The notes under the pieces were generated by a model that saw only the letters and a list, made by a program, of their open reading frames with translations, was not told the origin of the DNA and did no database searches. 64,000 bases of DNA from Diprion similis (lineage: Eukaryota > Arthropoda > Insecta > Hymenoptera > Diprionidae). The stretch is from assembly GCF_021155765.1 (NCBI RefSeq), contig NC_060116.1, positions 11,470,001 through 11,534,000 on the forward strand, given 5' to 3'. Below are positions 1-13,400 of this stretch, one piece after another. Each line of letters begins with the position of its first letter. The stretch's first letter is position 1. The translations under genes were made by a program, and so were the position numbers.

Positions 1-2629
1 GGAAAAAAAAATATTGAATGTACGACCATTTTCTGCAAGGCAGGTAACACAAACCTGCAAACAGTTTACTTATAGTGGAGCCAAGCTTTGAAAAAGTACC
101 CTCTTCTTCTTCAGCTGCAACAACTGTTTTTTCAAACACTAATTCAACATTAGCCAAATTTAAAACTCCACTGTCATCCATTGCAAAGTGCGCCTTGATT
201 CCTTTGCTTTCAGTTCCTTCGTTGGCATGCTTACTCAAAGCATCAGCTATGCCAGTTAGAGAAATTGTTGACAAATTTGTATTGCCAACAGCCCTATTAA
301 TCAGTAAAATTAATATCGCTCGAATAGTTCAATAATTCATGAATTTCCAAGAACTCGAATAAAGATACTGCTATGAAAGATTAATCAAGTTACATATTTT
401 ATAACAGAGTAAATCCTTACGCCATTTCGTCGGCTGGCAAGTAATCCAACTCAGCATAGTTGACACTGAATTCAAAGTCGTCGGTATGTTTATTAAAAGT
501 AATTATTTTCTTCTGCGGATAAGCATTCATTCTGTTGAACAGCATTCTTCGAACCTGTAGGAATTCGTTTTGATGTTCAAAGAGTTTATGAAATTTTCCC
601 GGCACTTTTAACCTTTTTAACTAAAAACGAGGAAATAAGTCCAGGGTTTTATTCAAAGAATTCAATGTAATCCTGTAACCTGAGTTAGTGGCATCCAAAC
701 AGCTGCAAGTGTTAATCAATCTCGACCAATACACCAAATTATTATAATGGATGGTTAAGTTCGGATACTTTAAAACTGATGTACTTATTCAAATATTACT
801 TGCCCTTTTAGTTGTCCCATCCACATTTCTGTCGAAAACAATTTGAATAGGAAAGAGAACTGCATCTTTAGTGATGAATTTCTTGACTTTAAAACCTTGG
901 CTGAGATCAGCAGCTTTGTAAACGGCACCCATAGCTGCAGCTTCATCAGTATTGATGTTTTTAGATAATTCAAGCTTTACGAATTCCGTTAATTTTTCTT
1001 GTACCTTAGGCACACGAGTACCAGCTCCCACCAAAACAATTTGTGAGATAATATCCATAGTTAACGCTGTAATTAAATGGATTAATATATATTGTGAGAA
1101 ATTTAAAAATGTTGGGATTAGTTCAGAAAATATTTGCACAAAAGCAGACCTGAAGTCTCTAATGCGGTTTCGATTGGCCTTGCAACACGTTCAAACAAAT
1201 CTGCGCACAGTTCTTCTAATTTTTCTCGAGTGACTTGAACACGGAAATCTTTTTCATCGAGCAATCCTTCAATTTGTGCATAATGATCAGCATTTGCACT
1301 CAAAACGTTTTTCACACGTCCGGCTTCTTTGAAAAGCTTAGCCATAGCACGTGGACTATCAAAAACAGAATTTGGCGTCTTTTTCATGGCATCAAACTCC
1401 TTAGCCAAATAATTCTGAAGCCGAATTTGCATCTCAAGGCCTCCAAGTGTTCGATCATATCCAACACCTAGAATGCTAACCTGAGGATTGGTTTCAACGT
1501 AACCTTTTTCTTTTGTCTTCACATTTTGATATCCAACAACAGTGGCCGTCGTACTACTGGCCCCCATATCAAAAAACATAATGTACTGAGAAGTCTCGTT
1601 GATTTCTTTTCTTCGAAAGATTCCATAATTCAAAGCTACAGCTGTATAATCATTTATGAGCTGTAGAACCTTTAAACCAGCAAGATCAGCTGCTTGAAGC
1701 AGTGCTTTTCTTTCAGCCTGATTGAAAAATCCAGGCACTGTAATTACGGCCTCATTTATTTTTTGACCAGCAGATGTTTCGGCAAATTCTTTTCCTTTGT
1801 ACAAGAATTGAGCGAGTAATTCTTCAGGTGTATAAAACGTCTCTTCATCGTGCTTAAAAATAATCGTTCCACGTTCTTCATCGGCAAGAATCTCATAATA
1901 AGGAAATCTTGTTTGATATAATTTAACCAATGGATGATCGATCGATTTTCCCAAAAGATCCAAGATGTAGGAATAGCTGTTTTTCGGAAATCGTACAGCG
2001 ACAACCTGGGCATCTTCTCCAAAGGTACGCTCTCCATTTCTAAACGCGATTGTTACCGGAGTTTTCCTTTTAGATTCTTTGTTTAGAGCTATTTCCATCG
2101 GCACTCCAGGCTGAATAATAGATTGACAAATTTAAAAGTGGTTTAACAAAAAGAAATGAATGAATTGTTAAATTCGATTTAAACATTCTACGTAATCAAG
2201 TCTGGAGGTGCCATGTAGTAATCCACATTTACTAAACGAGGTACCCAATAATGTGAATACAATATAACAAAAAACAAACTTTATGCAATCTACATGGCGC
2301 TGTGCAACCATTTCCTTCATTGAACAAGTTATGTATCGTTTAAATAGGTCAGTAGTAAAAAAAAAAAATCAGCGATTCTTTAACCATATTGAATGGTAAA
2401 AGATCGAATCGCAACATATAAATAGTGATCGAGCACTGTGGCTGGATGGAAAATTGAACAGAATTGTATATAAATATAATTAGTAGTGTTTACTCACCGA
2501 TACGATGGCAACTTTCATCCATTCGCTGCCGAAGTCGATGCTCATAACAGCAACTCCATGAGTACTGTCAATGAATATACTGAGCGCAAGAAAAGCCAGT
2601 GAAACGGCAAGCATTCTCTTACGATTCAT
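1..2629 (-). CDS. HYOU1: Hypoxia up-regulated protein 1 (ER Hsp70-like chaperone), 5' part
   Basis: HYOU1 (ORP150/Grp170) is an ER-lumen Hsp110/Grp170-class chaperone that acts as nucleotide exchange factor for BiP. Five coding exons are visible: 2629-2498, 2110-1150, 1066-800, 604-421 and 293-55. All are phase-consistent with GT/AG borders and give about 594 residues; the C-terminal part lies beyond base 1. A signal peptide covers about residues 1-25 and ends near STHG. The Hsp70-type nucleotide-binding domain follows: the [17 protein letters not shown] phosphate loop, [14 protein letters not shown] (phosphate 2) and [13 protein letters not shown]. The Grp170-type beta domain begins in exon 4 ([13 protein letters not shown]) and runs on in exon 5 ([14 protein letters not shown]). 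The start is the first in-frame ATG before the signal peptide. A TTTTAG lies just upstream, so a 5' UTR intron (donor near 2775) is possible. The exon 3/4 junction is the least certain. An ERSE-like site lies upstream at 2943-2961. Confidence 0.96.
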
Positions 2630-3694
2630 TTTGTACTAAAAGAATGAAGATGACTAGTATTAGTGAGGATATTTATAAAAGTAGATTATTGCGTTGAGCA
2701 AAGCTGTCATGCTGTCAAATTTGGTTAAGTCTACCGGCCGGACAAAGCATACAATTCTCAAAGATTTTGACATACCGTGTATCTAATAATGAAGTGTAAC
2801 GCTTCCTTCTCAACAAACAGCACTAACGGATCATTGGAAATCGTGTACAGTTTGTATTTGCGGATAAAAACAGATAATGCTCCGCGTTGGACTTTTACTC
2901 AACTTCTCCAAGCTTCTGTCGGCTGCAAGGGCCATGTGTTTGTGTGGCGAAATCCGATTGGTCGAATTACTTGTCACAAACCATTGCTATTGGTCCCCGT
3001 TGACCAATCAAAATTCTATAACAGTAAAAAAATTATCCCGCAGTATTCGTAACTCAATGCGCATGCTGCAATCATGAGTTAACAATTAATATGACGAAAA
3101 AAGTTTGAAACCCGTCTGATTGAAAAAATCAATTAAATCTCCTCGTAATACATCATGATCAGCTCTGACAGCCAAGTATGAACGATACTTTCAATCACGA
3201 ATTTCCAATATATATTTTGTTCATATCGAGTGTAAATATATAATACCTACATTAATATCGCGTATTTTTTTTTTTTTTTTGCTTTCTTTTTATAGTTCAA
3301 GGTGTTTAGAATTTTGTTTGCCCTGACTGTTAATCCAACGTGTGGAAAGCAATATCAAGGCTCTGCAAGATGTCAGGACGTACAAGAGCATAGATTATAT
3401 TTGGAATACACATACAAACCAAAGGCTCACGATAATCATCTTTGGAAATGATTACCGTTTAATATTTGTTACAAGTTCCGCTGTAATCAGCACTTATTAA
3501 ATGCGCAATATTATTATATGTACTTATAATAAGTAGGGGGTACCTGAGTACTACACATAAATAACCATAGCTCGTAATATTTTTAACAATTACTGTTTTA
3601 CATACACATCTTATAGTTACGAAATATCTGTAAGAGACTGAGAGTAGAAATATTACATTAGTTAAAATAAATATAATAGTAATGTATTAGCCGT
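2630..3694. other. HYOU1 promoter/5' UTR region and TMEM50A 3' flank
   Basis: No convincing coding exon is seen. The left part should hold the HYOU1 5' UTR, with a candidate minus-strand donor (GTATGT) at 2775-2770 and acceptor at about 2637, and the CCAAT-rich promoter. The right part is AT-rich 3' flank of TMEM50A with a T run at about 3268-3281. Confidence 0.5.
2943..2961 (-). promoter_or_regulatory. ER stress response element (ERSE-like) upstream of HYOU1
   Basis: Read on the minus strand, the direction of HYOU1, the site is CCAAT, nine bases, then CCACA. The ERSE consensus is CCAAT-N9-CCACG, bound by NF-Y plus ATF6/XBP1, so this differs only at the last base. It lies about 315 bp upstream of the HYOU1 ATG and about 170 bp upstream of a possible 5' UTR donor. 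Further CCAAT boxes occur at about 2990-3010. ERSE control of HYOU1 is established in mammals; here it is inferred. Confidence 0.55.
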
Positions 3695-4839
3695 TCAACC
3701 CCACTGATCTTCTGAACGACCAAACTTGTAAGTCAATGATCCCAGGAATATAAATACATTCTGTAGAAGAAGTCCAACCCCAGGCCAGGAATGCGGCGCG
3801 CCTGTAAGTTGAAAATTTGAATCCAATCAAATAGATTGTATGAAGGAAACTACACTAATGTGCATTTTCTCAAGATCTATTCTCATAAATGACAAAACGA
3901 AAATAGTTGTTTCTTGGAGGTTTCAAAACTCTTGCATTTAACTAACCTTTGCTGATAAAGTCAGTAAATAAGATCCAACATGCCGCTATTACTGCTGCAA
4001 ATCCCATGACGAAGCCGATAAACAGCCAACCTCTGGCACCCCTGACCCCAAGGCACCCTCCATTGTATGCATCTCCTCTTATCTGAGCATTCGTTACTGA
4101 ATTAATCCTGGAAAAAAAAATGTGTCATACACCTGAGTGGAGAGCATAATTTTTGATAGGTTAGCATAGGTTATTAATCCTCACTTACATGAAAAGTGAT
4201 ATGGTACCAAACACTCCGCAAACATGATATGCGTTAAGCATTTCAGAGGGATATTTGGCTTGAGCATCGATTATGAACCACCATCCCATAGAGAACTGTA
4301 ATTAATAATAAATCATTTTCAAAATTACATTTTCTTGATGATTCATCACTTCGTGACTCGAGATCATTTAAAATTTAAAAAAAACTGTACTGTTAGAGAC
4401 AATGCTAATACTTGTACATAAGCTGAACATATAAATTTTTGGTACATTCTGTCGTTGACTGTCAGTACGGAAAACCTAGTGAAAGAGGACGGAACCCAAC
4501 TTACCCGCAGTCTATGACAACGCACAGCCTGGGTTTTATTGTATTGATACAGCGATAAGGAATAAAAGTAAAATTAAAAAAACTAAATGAAGCAATAATC
4601 GATCTAACTATCTATCGTTACAATCTTTTCAGAGATGTTTCTTGTAAGTGTCTGCTTGAAATGATGAGAGTTAATTTTTCTCTACGGTTGAATATCGTAT
4701 AGAATCGTACAGAAGAAATTACAAAATACATTATTTTTACCAATGTTCCAGCAAGCATAGACATCAAGGCATTTCGTTTCTCACCACCGTCAAACCAAAC
4801 ACAAGGTGGAACTTGGATATTTTCAAGACAGGAAGCCAT
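3695..4839 (-). CDS. TMEM50A: Transmembrane protein 50A (complete)
   Basis: Four exons (4839-4741, 4295-4189, 4107-3947, 3801-3695) join in phase to exactly 157 residues, the length of human TMEM50A. Family landmarks are present: the start MASCLENI with CVWFDGGEKRN, GWWFIIDAQ, FGTISLFMINSVTNAQIRGD, GCLGVRGARGWLFIGF, and the C-terminus LLLQNVFIFLGSLTYKFGRSEDQWG (split here as LLLQNVFIFL then GSLTYKFGRSEDQWG). About four hydrophobic segments are predicted, near residues 26-45, 56-77, 95-118 and 126-143. This is a small multi-pass membrane protein of the endomembrane system whose biochemical role is poorly known. The gene is tail-to-head with HYOU1 on the same strand, with its own upstream region from 4840. 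Confidence 0.96.
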
Positions 4840-6711
4840 GGTCCTTAAAAAGGATTCACTCTTCTTTCAATAATTGCTATGTGTGTTTCTATTAACCTAA
4901 AACACAAATGACAGCACGAATAACGTCAGAATACCAGAAATAGCATTGTCTGCAGCCTTTGTGGCGCTTTTACATGAACGGCAAAAGTGATAAGCTAAGT
5001 ACTGCGTAGTCAAGTGAGCTCTTAAATCAAAGAATAAATGTTAAAATTTGCAGATAGAAGAGATGACTAACACTGTGCAAATGGATTCAGAGCAAGATAG
5101 TATATTCAAGACGATTTCTTACCTCTGATCTTTTTGCTCTTTTCATTTCGTAGGTGTGAAATAATTCTGGTAATATCAATGATAATCGTTTCCCGTCGGT
5201 CAGATGCTTATTTTGAATCAACCGCCGAAATGTCTATGAATCGTACCGCGAGTCGCTCTTAGATCGCTTAATACGCGGATATAGCTATATTTTTTCATCG
5301 ACAACAACAAGAGTAACTCGTTAGTTTAGTTATGCTTACAGCTGCTGTTGGCAAAAATAGAAAGTAGCGAACAAAGCCATCCCCGAGTGTAAATGAAACG
5401 AGCGAACAGATGTTTCCGTATCGGAAGCGATCACTGACAGGTGGCGACGGCTAGGCCAGAGAGAGCTAAACAAAAAGTTTTCAAACGCGCTAAACGCGGC
5501 CAACACGGTTCCGTCAAAATTTACCCCATTAGGTGTTTAATATTTTAAGAAATTCCGCGAGTCTTTGCTACGGCCTAAATCGGATCGATAAACCACTCAA
5601 CACCGATTGAAGTACAACAAATCCTCAGTGAATATTCACCCTGCAATAGTAATATGACATCACACTTGAAATTTTCTGCTATTGACGTACCGCTGCTGCT
5701 AAGGTTCAGTGCTCGACCGGCGTTGCATTTGTGTTTAACAGACAGTTCATTGCACAGTTCACAAGATCATTGTGAATAGAAAACAAAAAATATGATCGTA
5801 AGTTTAAGTGTTTATCGAAAAGCTTCCACGCACCAGAGAATCATACATACAACGAGATTAAAGTCATATCTCGTTCACGTACAATTATTGCACAGCAGCA
5901 TTAACCAATTTCTTTGTTATTCTTTATATTTGATTCCGTGCTATGTATTCACAATTTAATTTGCCACATCGCAGATTTCGTAAATCTTAATTAACTTGAA
6001 TAAAATTATTATGTCGTTCAATATTCGTTTGGTATAATTTCCATAACCTAACTCTCGGTAACTTACAATGCCTGAGTCTATCGTAACTAGGGTGGATACG
6101 ATAAATATTTGATGGACATGGAAGTAACTTGACCTAACCTGACGAGATGTTATTTTTTCACAAAAACTGTACGACATTTTTGCTCTCGCAGACGATGATT
6201 TATATTGACGTGCAATTTTGATTTGACAACTTGAAAAATCAATGAACATCCCCGTTTGTGCTAAATGATCACGACAGAATTGCCGTAATTGAAATTCAAA
6301 GTATGGCTTAACTGTAGATCAATATGGCGCCGAACAGACTAATCAGCTGATTCTTATAAGTGAAAATTATGCGTAGATCAGAGTACTGAAAAGTTCTTGC
6401 AAGCAGTCAGGCGTTTACAGTGGTGTAGGTAATTAGTAGCGAGTTGAAAAATGCAATAAAAAAGACATTTCTAGTTAAATAAACCTCTGTGAGATCAGCA
6501 TATTTTCTACCACCCCATAGCGTCTACCGATATTTTGGATTCCACTGTAGCAAGCAGGTATAAGGATATTCGAATATTGGGGGAAAAGAAAGAAAGAAAA
6601 CTGAATAATCAATTGGCTAGAATAAATTAGTTTATTAATGTTATTCGGTCACATTAATGTAGATAATAATCTTGTAATGAATGACAGAAGGGTAAGAAGC
6701 CTGGAGATAAG
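4840..6711. other. Divergent intergenic region between TMEM50A and the 6712 gene
   Basis: No supported gene lies in these 1.87 kb. The interval separates two divergent starts (TMEM50A leftward, the 6712 gene rightward) and should contain both promoters. Part of it, about 5200-5560, is richer in CpG. A short gACCTAACCTGACG segment lies at about 6132. Short open frames here show no recognisable protein character. Confidence 0.45.
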
Positions 6712-9700
6712 ATGAAACGGTGCGACAAGGCACCAATACGAGTCACCGAAACGCGAAATGGGGATAAACATTCTACGGAATATTGGACCGCCCCAGCAAG
6801 TGGAATAATTTACACCACCGGGCCGAAAAGAGTGCGATCGAAGTCTGCCAATTCAAATTGTAAAACAGCATCGAAACTGGCGTCGACGCGGGTCTTGAGC
6901 CCGGAAAGTGGAAAGAAAGATTTAGATGGAAAAGTACAGGAAATTAGAAAAAAAGGGAGCCTTTGTTGTGTGTTAGATGAAGAAAATCGCGACAATATTC
7001 AGTATCAGCTGCCGTCGTCACAATTTTTGCAAACTCACGGAAGGCGGTATGAAGAAAAAGAATTTACCGAACAGACCAGAAAGGCGAAAAAGGTACCGAG
7101 CCTCGATACCGATGCGGGTAGTTCAAGAGATCCGACTTACATATTGCGGAAAGAAATACACGATTGGAAAGTCCACGAAGCTCTGACTAACAGAGTCGAA
7201 AATTTGCTGAGCGAAATTGAGACAACGTCACCACCCGAAGACCGCAGTAAGTTAAACATTCGACTTTCTTTTTTTACCTTATTCGCATCGGTCGGTGTTC
7301 TGTTATTAAACATTTTTGATTGTAGCCAAAGCTCCGCGAACATCGGCTAGAACTCGAATGAAAGCTTCCGATAAACCTCCTCCCGACTTGCGCGAAAAAA
7401 ATACTACAAACGTTATTGGGTAAGTACTTTACTATACTGCAGCTATCGTAACGTGAATGAATTACAATCATGCAAAGTTCTGTTAATTTACAAGAACACG
7501 AGGTGTGATTACAAATCATGGCATACATATTTTTCGCTATCAGTTGGGAAAATAATTTATTGAAAAAAAAATTGCATCTGGATGAAATAATATTGTCGGT
7601 TTGCCTCGGTATTTATTTGTAATACCGATACTCTATTTCTTTGATGCAATTGAAAAAAAAAAAAATTATTTGGAACGAATGTTGAATAATCTGTAGAAAA
7701 GCAGATGCAAGTTTTTTTTTTTAATTTACACGATCTATTCACGGTTTAATAAAAATTTACACAGAGCACCGGGTATATGACGATACGTTGGTACATATAC
7801 GTAATATTATGCATATATACCTATGTTATCCAATTCCCTGCGGTGTTGGCAAAACCCGTTCTGAGAACAGCTGAGAGTTATTTTATTTTATTTAAATTTT
7901 TTTCTTACTTCGCTTTCTTTTGAGTTGCAATAAAATTTCGAAATCCGGAAAGAATTATAATACGCATAGTAATAACGTTGCTATATAAAAACCGAATGAA
8001 GGAAACCGGATTTCACCGTAACTTATTATTCAATTGAATCAGAATTCAAGTGAGTGTATATAGGATGAAAATGTGCGGATGCGTCAAGTTTATGTTTATG
8101 GTTATAGTTCATCTACCGTGTATTATATGTATGCACGTTACATACGTTGACGAAACTGGTATTCGCGATGTAAGCTAATGTCGTGTCGCGTGCGGTGAGT
8201 TACGTCATATTATACGATTGAATGAGTTAAACCATACAGAAACGTATTGAAAAACTTTTTTCAAGGTAAGTGAGTCACTCGTTTACTTTTTATACTTCGG
8301 TATCGCACTACTTTTGCAAACTTCTCAGTGGTAATACCCCGCACGATCTCTGATGTATGGATCAGAGGATGACAGTGAGAAGCACATTGTACATACATTG
8401 ATTCACCGTTCATTTACTCGAATCAAATGAATACCGCACATTATTTTTTTTACCTTCCGTCAATGCTAAATCATTTTTTACACTATCTCGCTTGCTCAAT
8501 TAACTGTAATTGTAAATAAAAACAAATTTCCGGTTCGCGATCTATAGCGTGAGTATTAGCAGGAATACTTGGTATAGAGTATCGGCAAAATTTTTCAAGA
8601 TATAATAAAATTTAACTTTGCTACGAATTGCGTGTTTTTTCAAAAATTCTAAAGTTTTTCGCCGAATTATTTCGCGTCAAAAAAGTTTGTGATTCATTTC
8701 CATGATTTTGATCGATTGCTTTTTCTAGAATACAAAAAATTGCATAGCTACGTTTCCAGATTAGACGAAAACTTTGCGTAGTTAACCAGGGAATGCGAAA
8801 AATGCATCATCGATAGCTGCATCCTGCAGACAGCTTTCCGTAATAAGGTTGCCTCGGCACGGGTCTGTCTGTGGTTCGTACGATACGTCATCTTGGAATT
8901 TTCGAAAGTCTCAATAACCGGTTCTGACGTGACGTTACGTACAGAATAAGCATAGAGGTCTTAAATATACGACGCGTAACGTCTCTACACGTGATTAATA
9001 TACAACGTTACATGGACTTTTATATCCTTCGGCCGCAATAATGACGAGTCCCCGTATTGAACTGCGACTGGCGAGAGTAAATAATAAAATTCTCCTTAAG
9101 CCCACGCTAAAATACCTGAACTTCGTTTCGCAGGGTTTATAGAAGCACTGCACGGATCAAAGGGCTGAGAAATTTGAGTATAAATCCATGAATGGAAAAA
9201 TTCTCATCCCAATTATACCCAGATCTGATGTATAACTTTGTGCGACAGTGAATGGAGAAAAGCACGATCCACATGATACGTTATGTACTGATATACGTTC
9301 GTTATCTATTTAAAGAGAGACCTGTTTCTGAAACTCAGTCACGGCTAAAAAATGCTAATGACAACAGTGCTGTAGGTTAGTGAGAACAATGGGCGATCCT
9401 TGATTGCGTGTCAACAATGCCGAGCACGTTTCGTAGTAAAAATATTTTCAGCCCTACGCCACGCCTCCAATATCAAACGAAGCATTAACTCCAAAAGCGA
9501 GTCGATAAAGCGTATTTTATAGCCCATGCGTTAATGATTGCCTTGTCTTTACTGACGCGTGCTGAAAACAAATAATAATAATAACAGTAACGAAACAACG
9601 CCGCGAATATCATCATGCACATATGAACACACATTCACGCACCCACACGGCCATTAGGATACATTTATTTCTCTGCACGGACAAGCATATTGAATCGTGC

Positions 9701-10417
9701 CAAAAATTGTCGGTGTAAATTCAGGCTCTGTTCATGAATTTCAATCGACGTCTTCTCCTTCCCCTCCTCCTCCATCTCGTTCTCTCATTAAATATCTGCC
9801 CTGGAAAGCGTTACCGCGAGTGTTTCACGACGTCACACCCGATTCGTACACAGAGGCGAGGTAACCGGTCTTTGCGATTAAAAATCTTCAACTCCCACCT
9901 CTCGATACCCCGTCGATTCCAGTATGTTAATACTCCCAATATAGGTTTGTGCGGCCTGTAAGCAGCTATAATGTATGTAAAGACACCGCGATTCTCGCAA
10001 CGGTTCGTCGTCATCGTCGTCGTTACAGCAGCATCAGCGTGATCAGCATCGTAGTATATAGCAGCAAGCGGCTGAGTAAAGGGAAAAATTGGAAAGTTTG
10101 CGAGAGATAAAAAAGAACTAAACAACGACAACGGCAACAACACCAGCGGCGACAATTATAAAAACGAAGACGGATAAAAAAAAAAGGTACAAGAACGAAA
10201 TATATAAAGGAGAGACTATATGTACTCGGCTATAGGCGGTGGCGGCTTTTAGACTTCGCCTTATCGTGGAGCAGTTTAACGGGGAGGGCGTGAACGTCGG
10301 CTCGGTCAAAATAACGCGATTTTTACGTAAGCGGCGGGTTTGCGTCTGCGCCTCTGACGTCACCGCGCATAAGATTTTCGCCGCGAAAGCTCGCGTAGTT
10401 TCTCGACCGCTGAGAGG

Positions 10418-10452
<35 letters not shown>

Positions 10453-13400
10453 GCGCTGCAGACTTGCCCGCGTCTGTCGAGTTCAAGGGTAAAAGCGAGG
10501 GAGATTCGTCCAGCAAACTCTGGACGCTGTGCATGCGTGCGTGTAAGACGTATGTACATCCATGCATACGTATATACGTAGGTACACAGGTATAATACCT
10601 ATGCATGTGTAGAACGTAGAAACCTGGTAGCTGTCGGGTCGGCGGCGCCTGCAGAGGAGGTGGAACTCCGTCCTTGTTAAATTTTTACGTCGCGTCCCGT
10701 CGCGTCGTTCGAGAACCGTGCGGCCACCGCGAATTTCGCGCCAAGAATGTTATATACGAGCGGAGATTTGAATAAAAAAAATCTCTAGACCTTCGCGTCG
10801 TCGGAGCAAGTTGCGGCTGCGGCGGCTGAGGAATGGAAGGAGGGGGAGGAGGACGCCATTTTTGAATTTTAAAACGCCGCTGATGCACGCGGCACCGAAG
10901 CGCTGCAGGGTACCAAACCCGCCGTCTCGCTCGCCTCGGACAGCTATATAACGAGTTTTTTCTTTCTTTGTTGGTTTATAATTATCGACGACGATCTTTA
11001 TGGCCATATGCAATATACATATTTATACCGTTTCTAATCGCGATATGCGATCTACATTTTACGATCCTTCATTATAACCTCTGCATCTTTGTATACGCAC
11101 CTATACATACATATTAAGTATATACCTCAGCCGCGTGTTATGAACGCATATATGTATAGGTATTCCTTTACGAGGTTCTTTAATCTACGATTTCTTGACG
11201 ATGACTACGCTAGCTATAGTCATATGAGGCAGCGGGTCATGTTGGTAGCTATGTATATACATACATACGTGAAAGTAGGCGACGCTGGATCGTGACGAAC
11301 ATGGACTGTATACCTATCTTTCTTCTTTATACCTATCCATTGTACGCGTCGTCATCCGATTCACAGAATTCCAGTTATTGCTGGGCATATCTGGGTTTTT
11401 GAAAACGATAACCTGTAATAGTTGGCACTTTTTTTTATTCTGTACCATACATCTATATGTATACAGAGATGGGTACATTTTTTTTACCGACATCACCTGT
11501 CTCGATCAGCGTGTGTGGCAGACACCTGAAAACTCGAGTGTTATACACCTGAATTACTTCATTTGCACAAAATGTCGAATAATCAATTCGTGTTCGAACT
11601 CCAATTTGTAGTCCAGTGACGTAATGTTGGACGTAAATATCTTACAACGTTGGATAATATCCATGTATCGTATCACATTGAAATTGATTACGAAGATTAT
11701 GTGACCCATATATAATCGATTAGTGGCTATATAATATAACGTTTCTGTTCATGAAAATAGAAATTTCTGCTTACGTCAAATCGGCGATATACTATAGGAA
11801 CAGGAAATCATGTATTATCATATTTTTTTATTTATATAAAAGGACACAATGATCTGACGAACTGCGAACAAACGTGGTTTTGAACATACCTCATAGCCAT
11901 TCTTAGGTATCAATATATAGGGTTAGAGATATGTATAAATTGTTCGAGTTCGAGAACGAGAGATCACGAGACGGTTTTTTAATATCAAAAACAGTTTTAT
12001 GAACATGTTTTTATAGCGGGGAATACATAATACGTATACGCATGAACACGTTCGTGTACAGGAAAACATTTATGAATGTTTTTACCTGCCGGTATGTGAT
12101 ATCTTACATCGATTAATAAACTGGCGTGAAGTTAACACGGGCCAAAATCGTTGTATAACGATAAGCTATTGGCCGTAATATACGTATTTTATGAATACCG
12201 CGTAGCGTAGTTAAGAGATTTCAGCATATACGTACGTATAATACAAAGAAATATTGTACACCTGAGTTTCGCGGCGTCGGGCGATGATCGAGACCGCTAT
12301 ATTTGAATTTGTGAATAATGTGAATTTAACTTCACAGATATTCGCGAATCTTACCATTTTATTCCCAGAAAAATTCCCCACAATATCTCGAATAGGATTT
12401 ATTAACGCTGTACAGTAACTCGTGTAACATATACGCGTGTATACGGAATGAATTTCTAACGACTGCATGGTCTGTCGTCTGCGAAAATTTAATGCGCATG
12501 TGCTTGAATCCGAGAGCAGCTGTTTGCCAGGGCGATCAACTGTCATAAATTTAAACAACGGTTTGCCACGAGGTATGTAACCTAAAAAATGTTGACAGTT
12601 ATCGGTGGCACTTATGCTCAATTGAAAATTTTTTAAATTTTTGCTCTCGGATTAAACCCCATGCGCATTAAATTTTAGCAAACGCCAGACCATGCAGCCG
12701 TTAGAAACTCACCCTGCGTATACGTATATTGACTCATGCTGTAATGTATCAATAATTGTTCAATATTCACCATTCCACGAGATACGTATATAGGTTATGT
12801 CCCTGCGATATTTTGTTTTCTTCGGCAAGTAAATATTTCTAATTGTAAACTTGCAGAGCGCAGGAGATTCATGCGATAATGCAAAACTGCAAAAGAAGAA
12901 GAATAAGAAGAAGAAGAAGAAGAAGAAAAAAAGGTGAAAAGACTCGTTTGCACCAAAGGGTCGAGAAAGACCAATTCCCTTTGTCGAGCTACCTCCATTC
13001 TCTATTATATATATTCTATATTGCACATTCATTGGTTAGCATCTGCGCTCAATCGGACAATGGGCCCAGGAGCTCGTGACGGTTTTTTTGGGTCTCGTTT
13101 ATTGCGTCTGAAAAGGCCCGTTATAGTCTGGAACCCCCTCGCCGCCCTCCTTTCCGCCGTTCCTCCGTTCCTCGCCCCATCGGTATAATCTTAAAGACGT
13201 CGCAACAGCTGTCCTTTTCAAGGGCTTGGGACTTCTGAACGTCGAAAGCGGGGCGAGAGGAGGTGCGAGAGGGGGGGGGGGGGGGGGGTGTATTTTAAGG
13301 ACATTTTGAGGGCGAGGGAAACCCGGACCAGAGATGAGGCATGCAAGATCCAGGGGGAGAAAGCGTCACGCAAACGGGAAGTATGTACACGCAGAAGCAT

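Noticed and set aside
2777-3077. Open frames of 66-91 codons upstream of HYOU1
   Set aside because: They overlap the probable HYOU1 promoter with CCAAT boxes and show no domain.
10118-10606. Open frames of 162 codons (minus) and 118 codons (plus)
   Set aside because: Both cover the same GC-rich repeat (GACGGC) and translate to Ser-Pro or Asp-Gly repeats; these are artefacts of composition.
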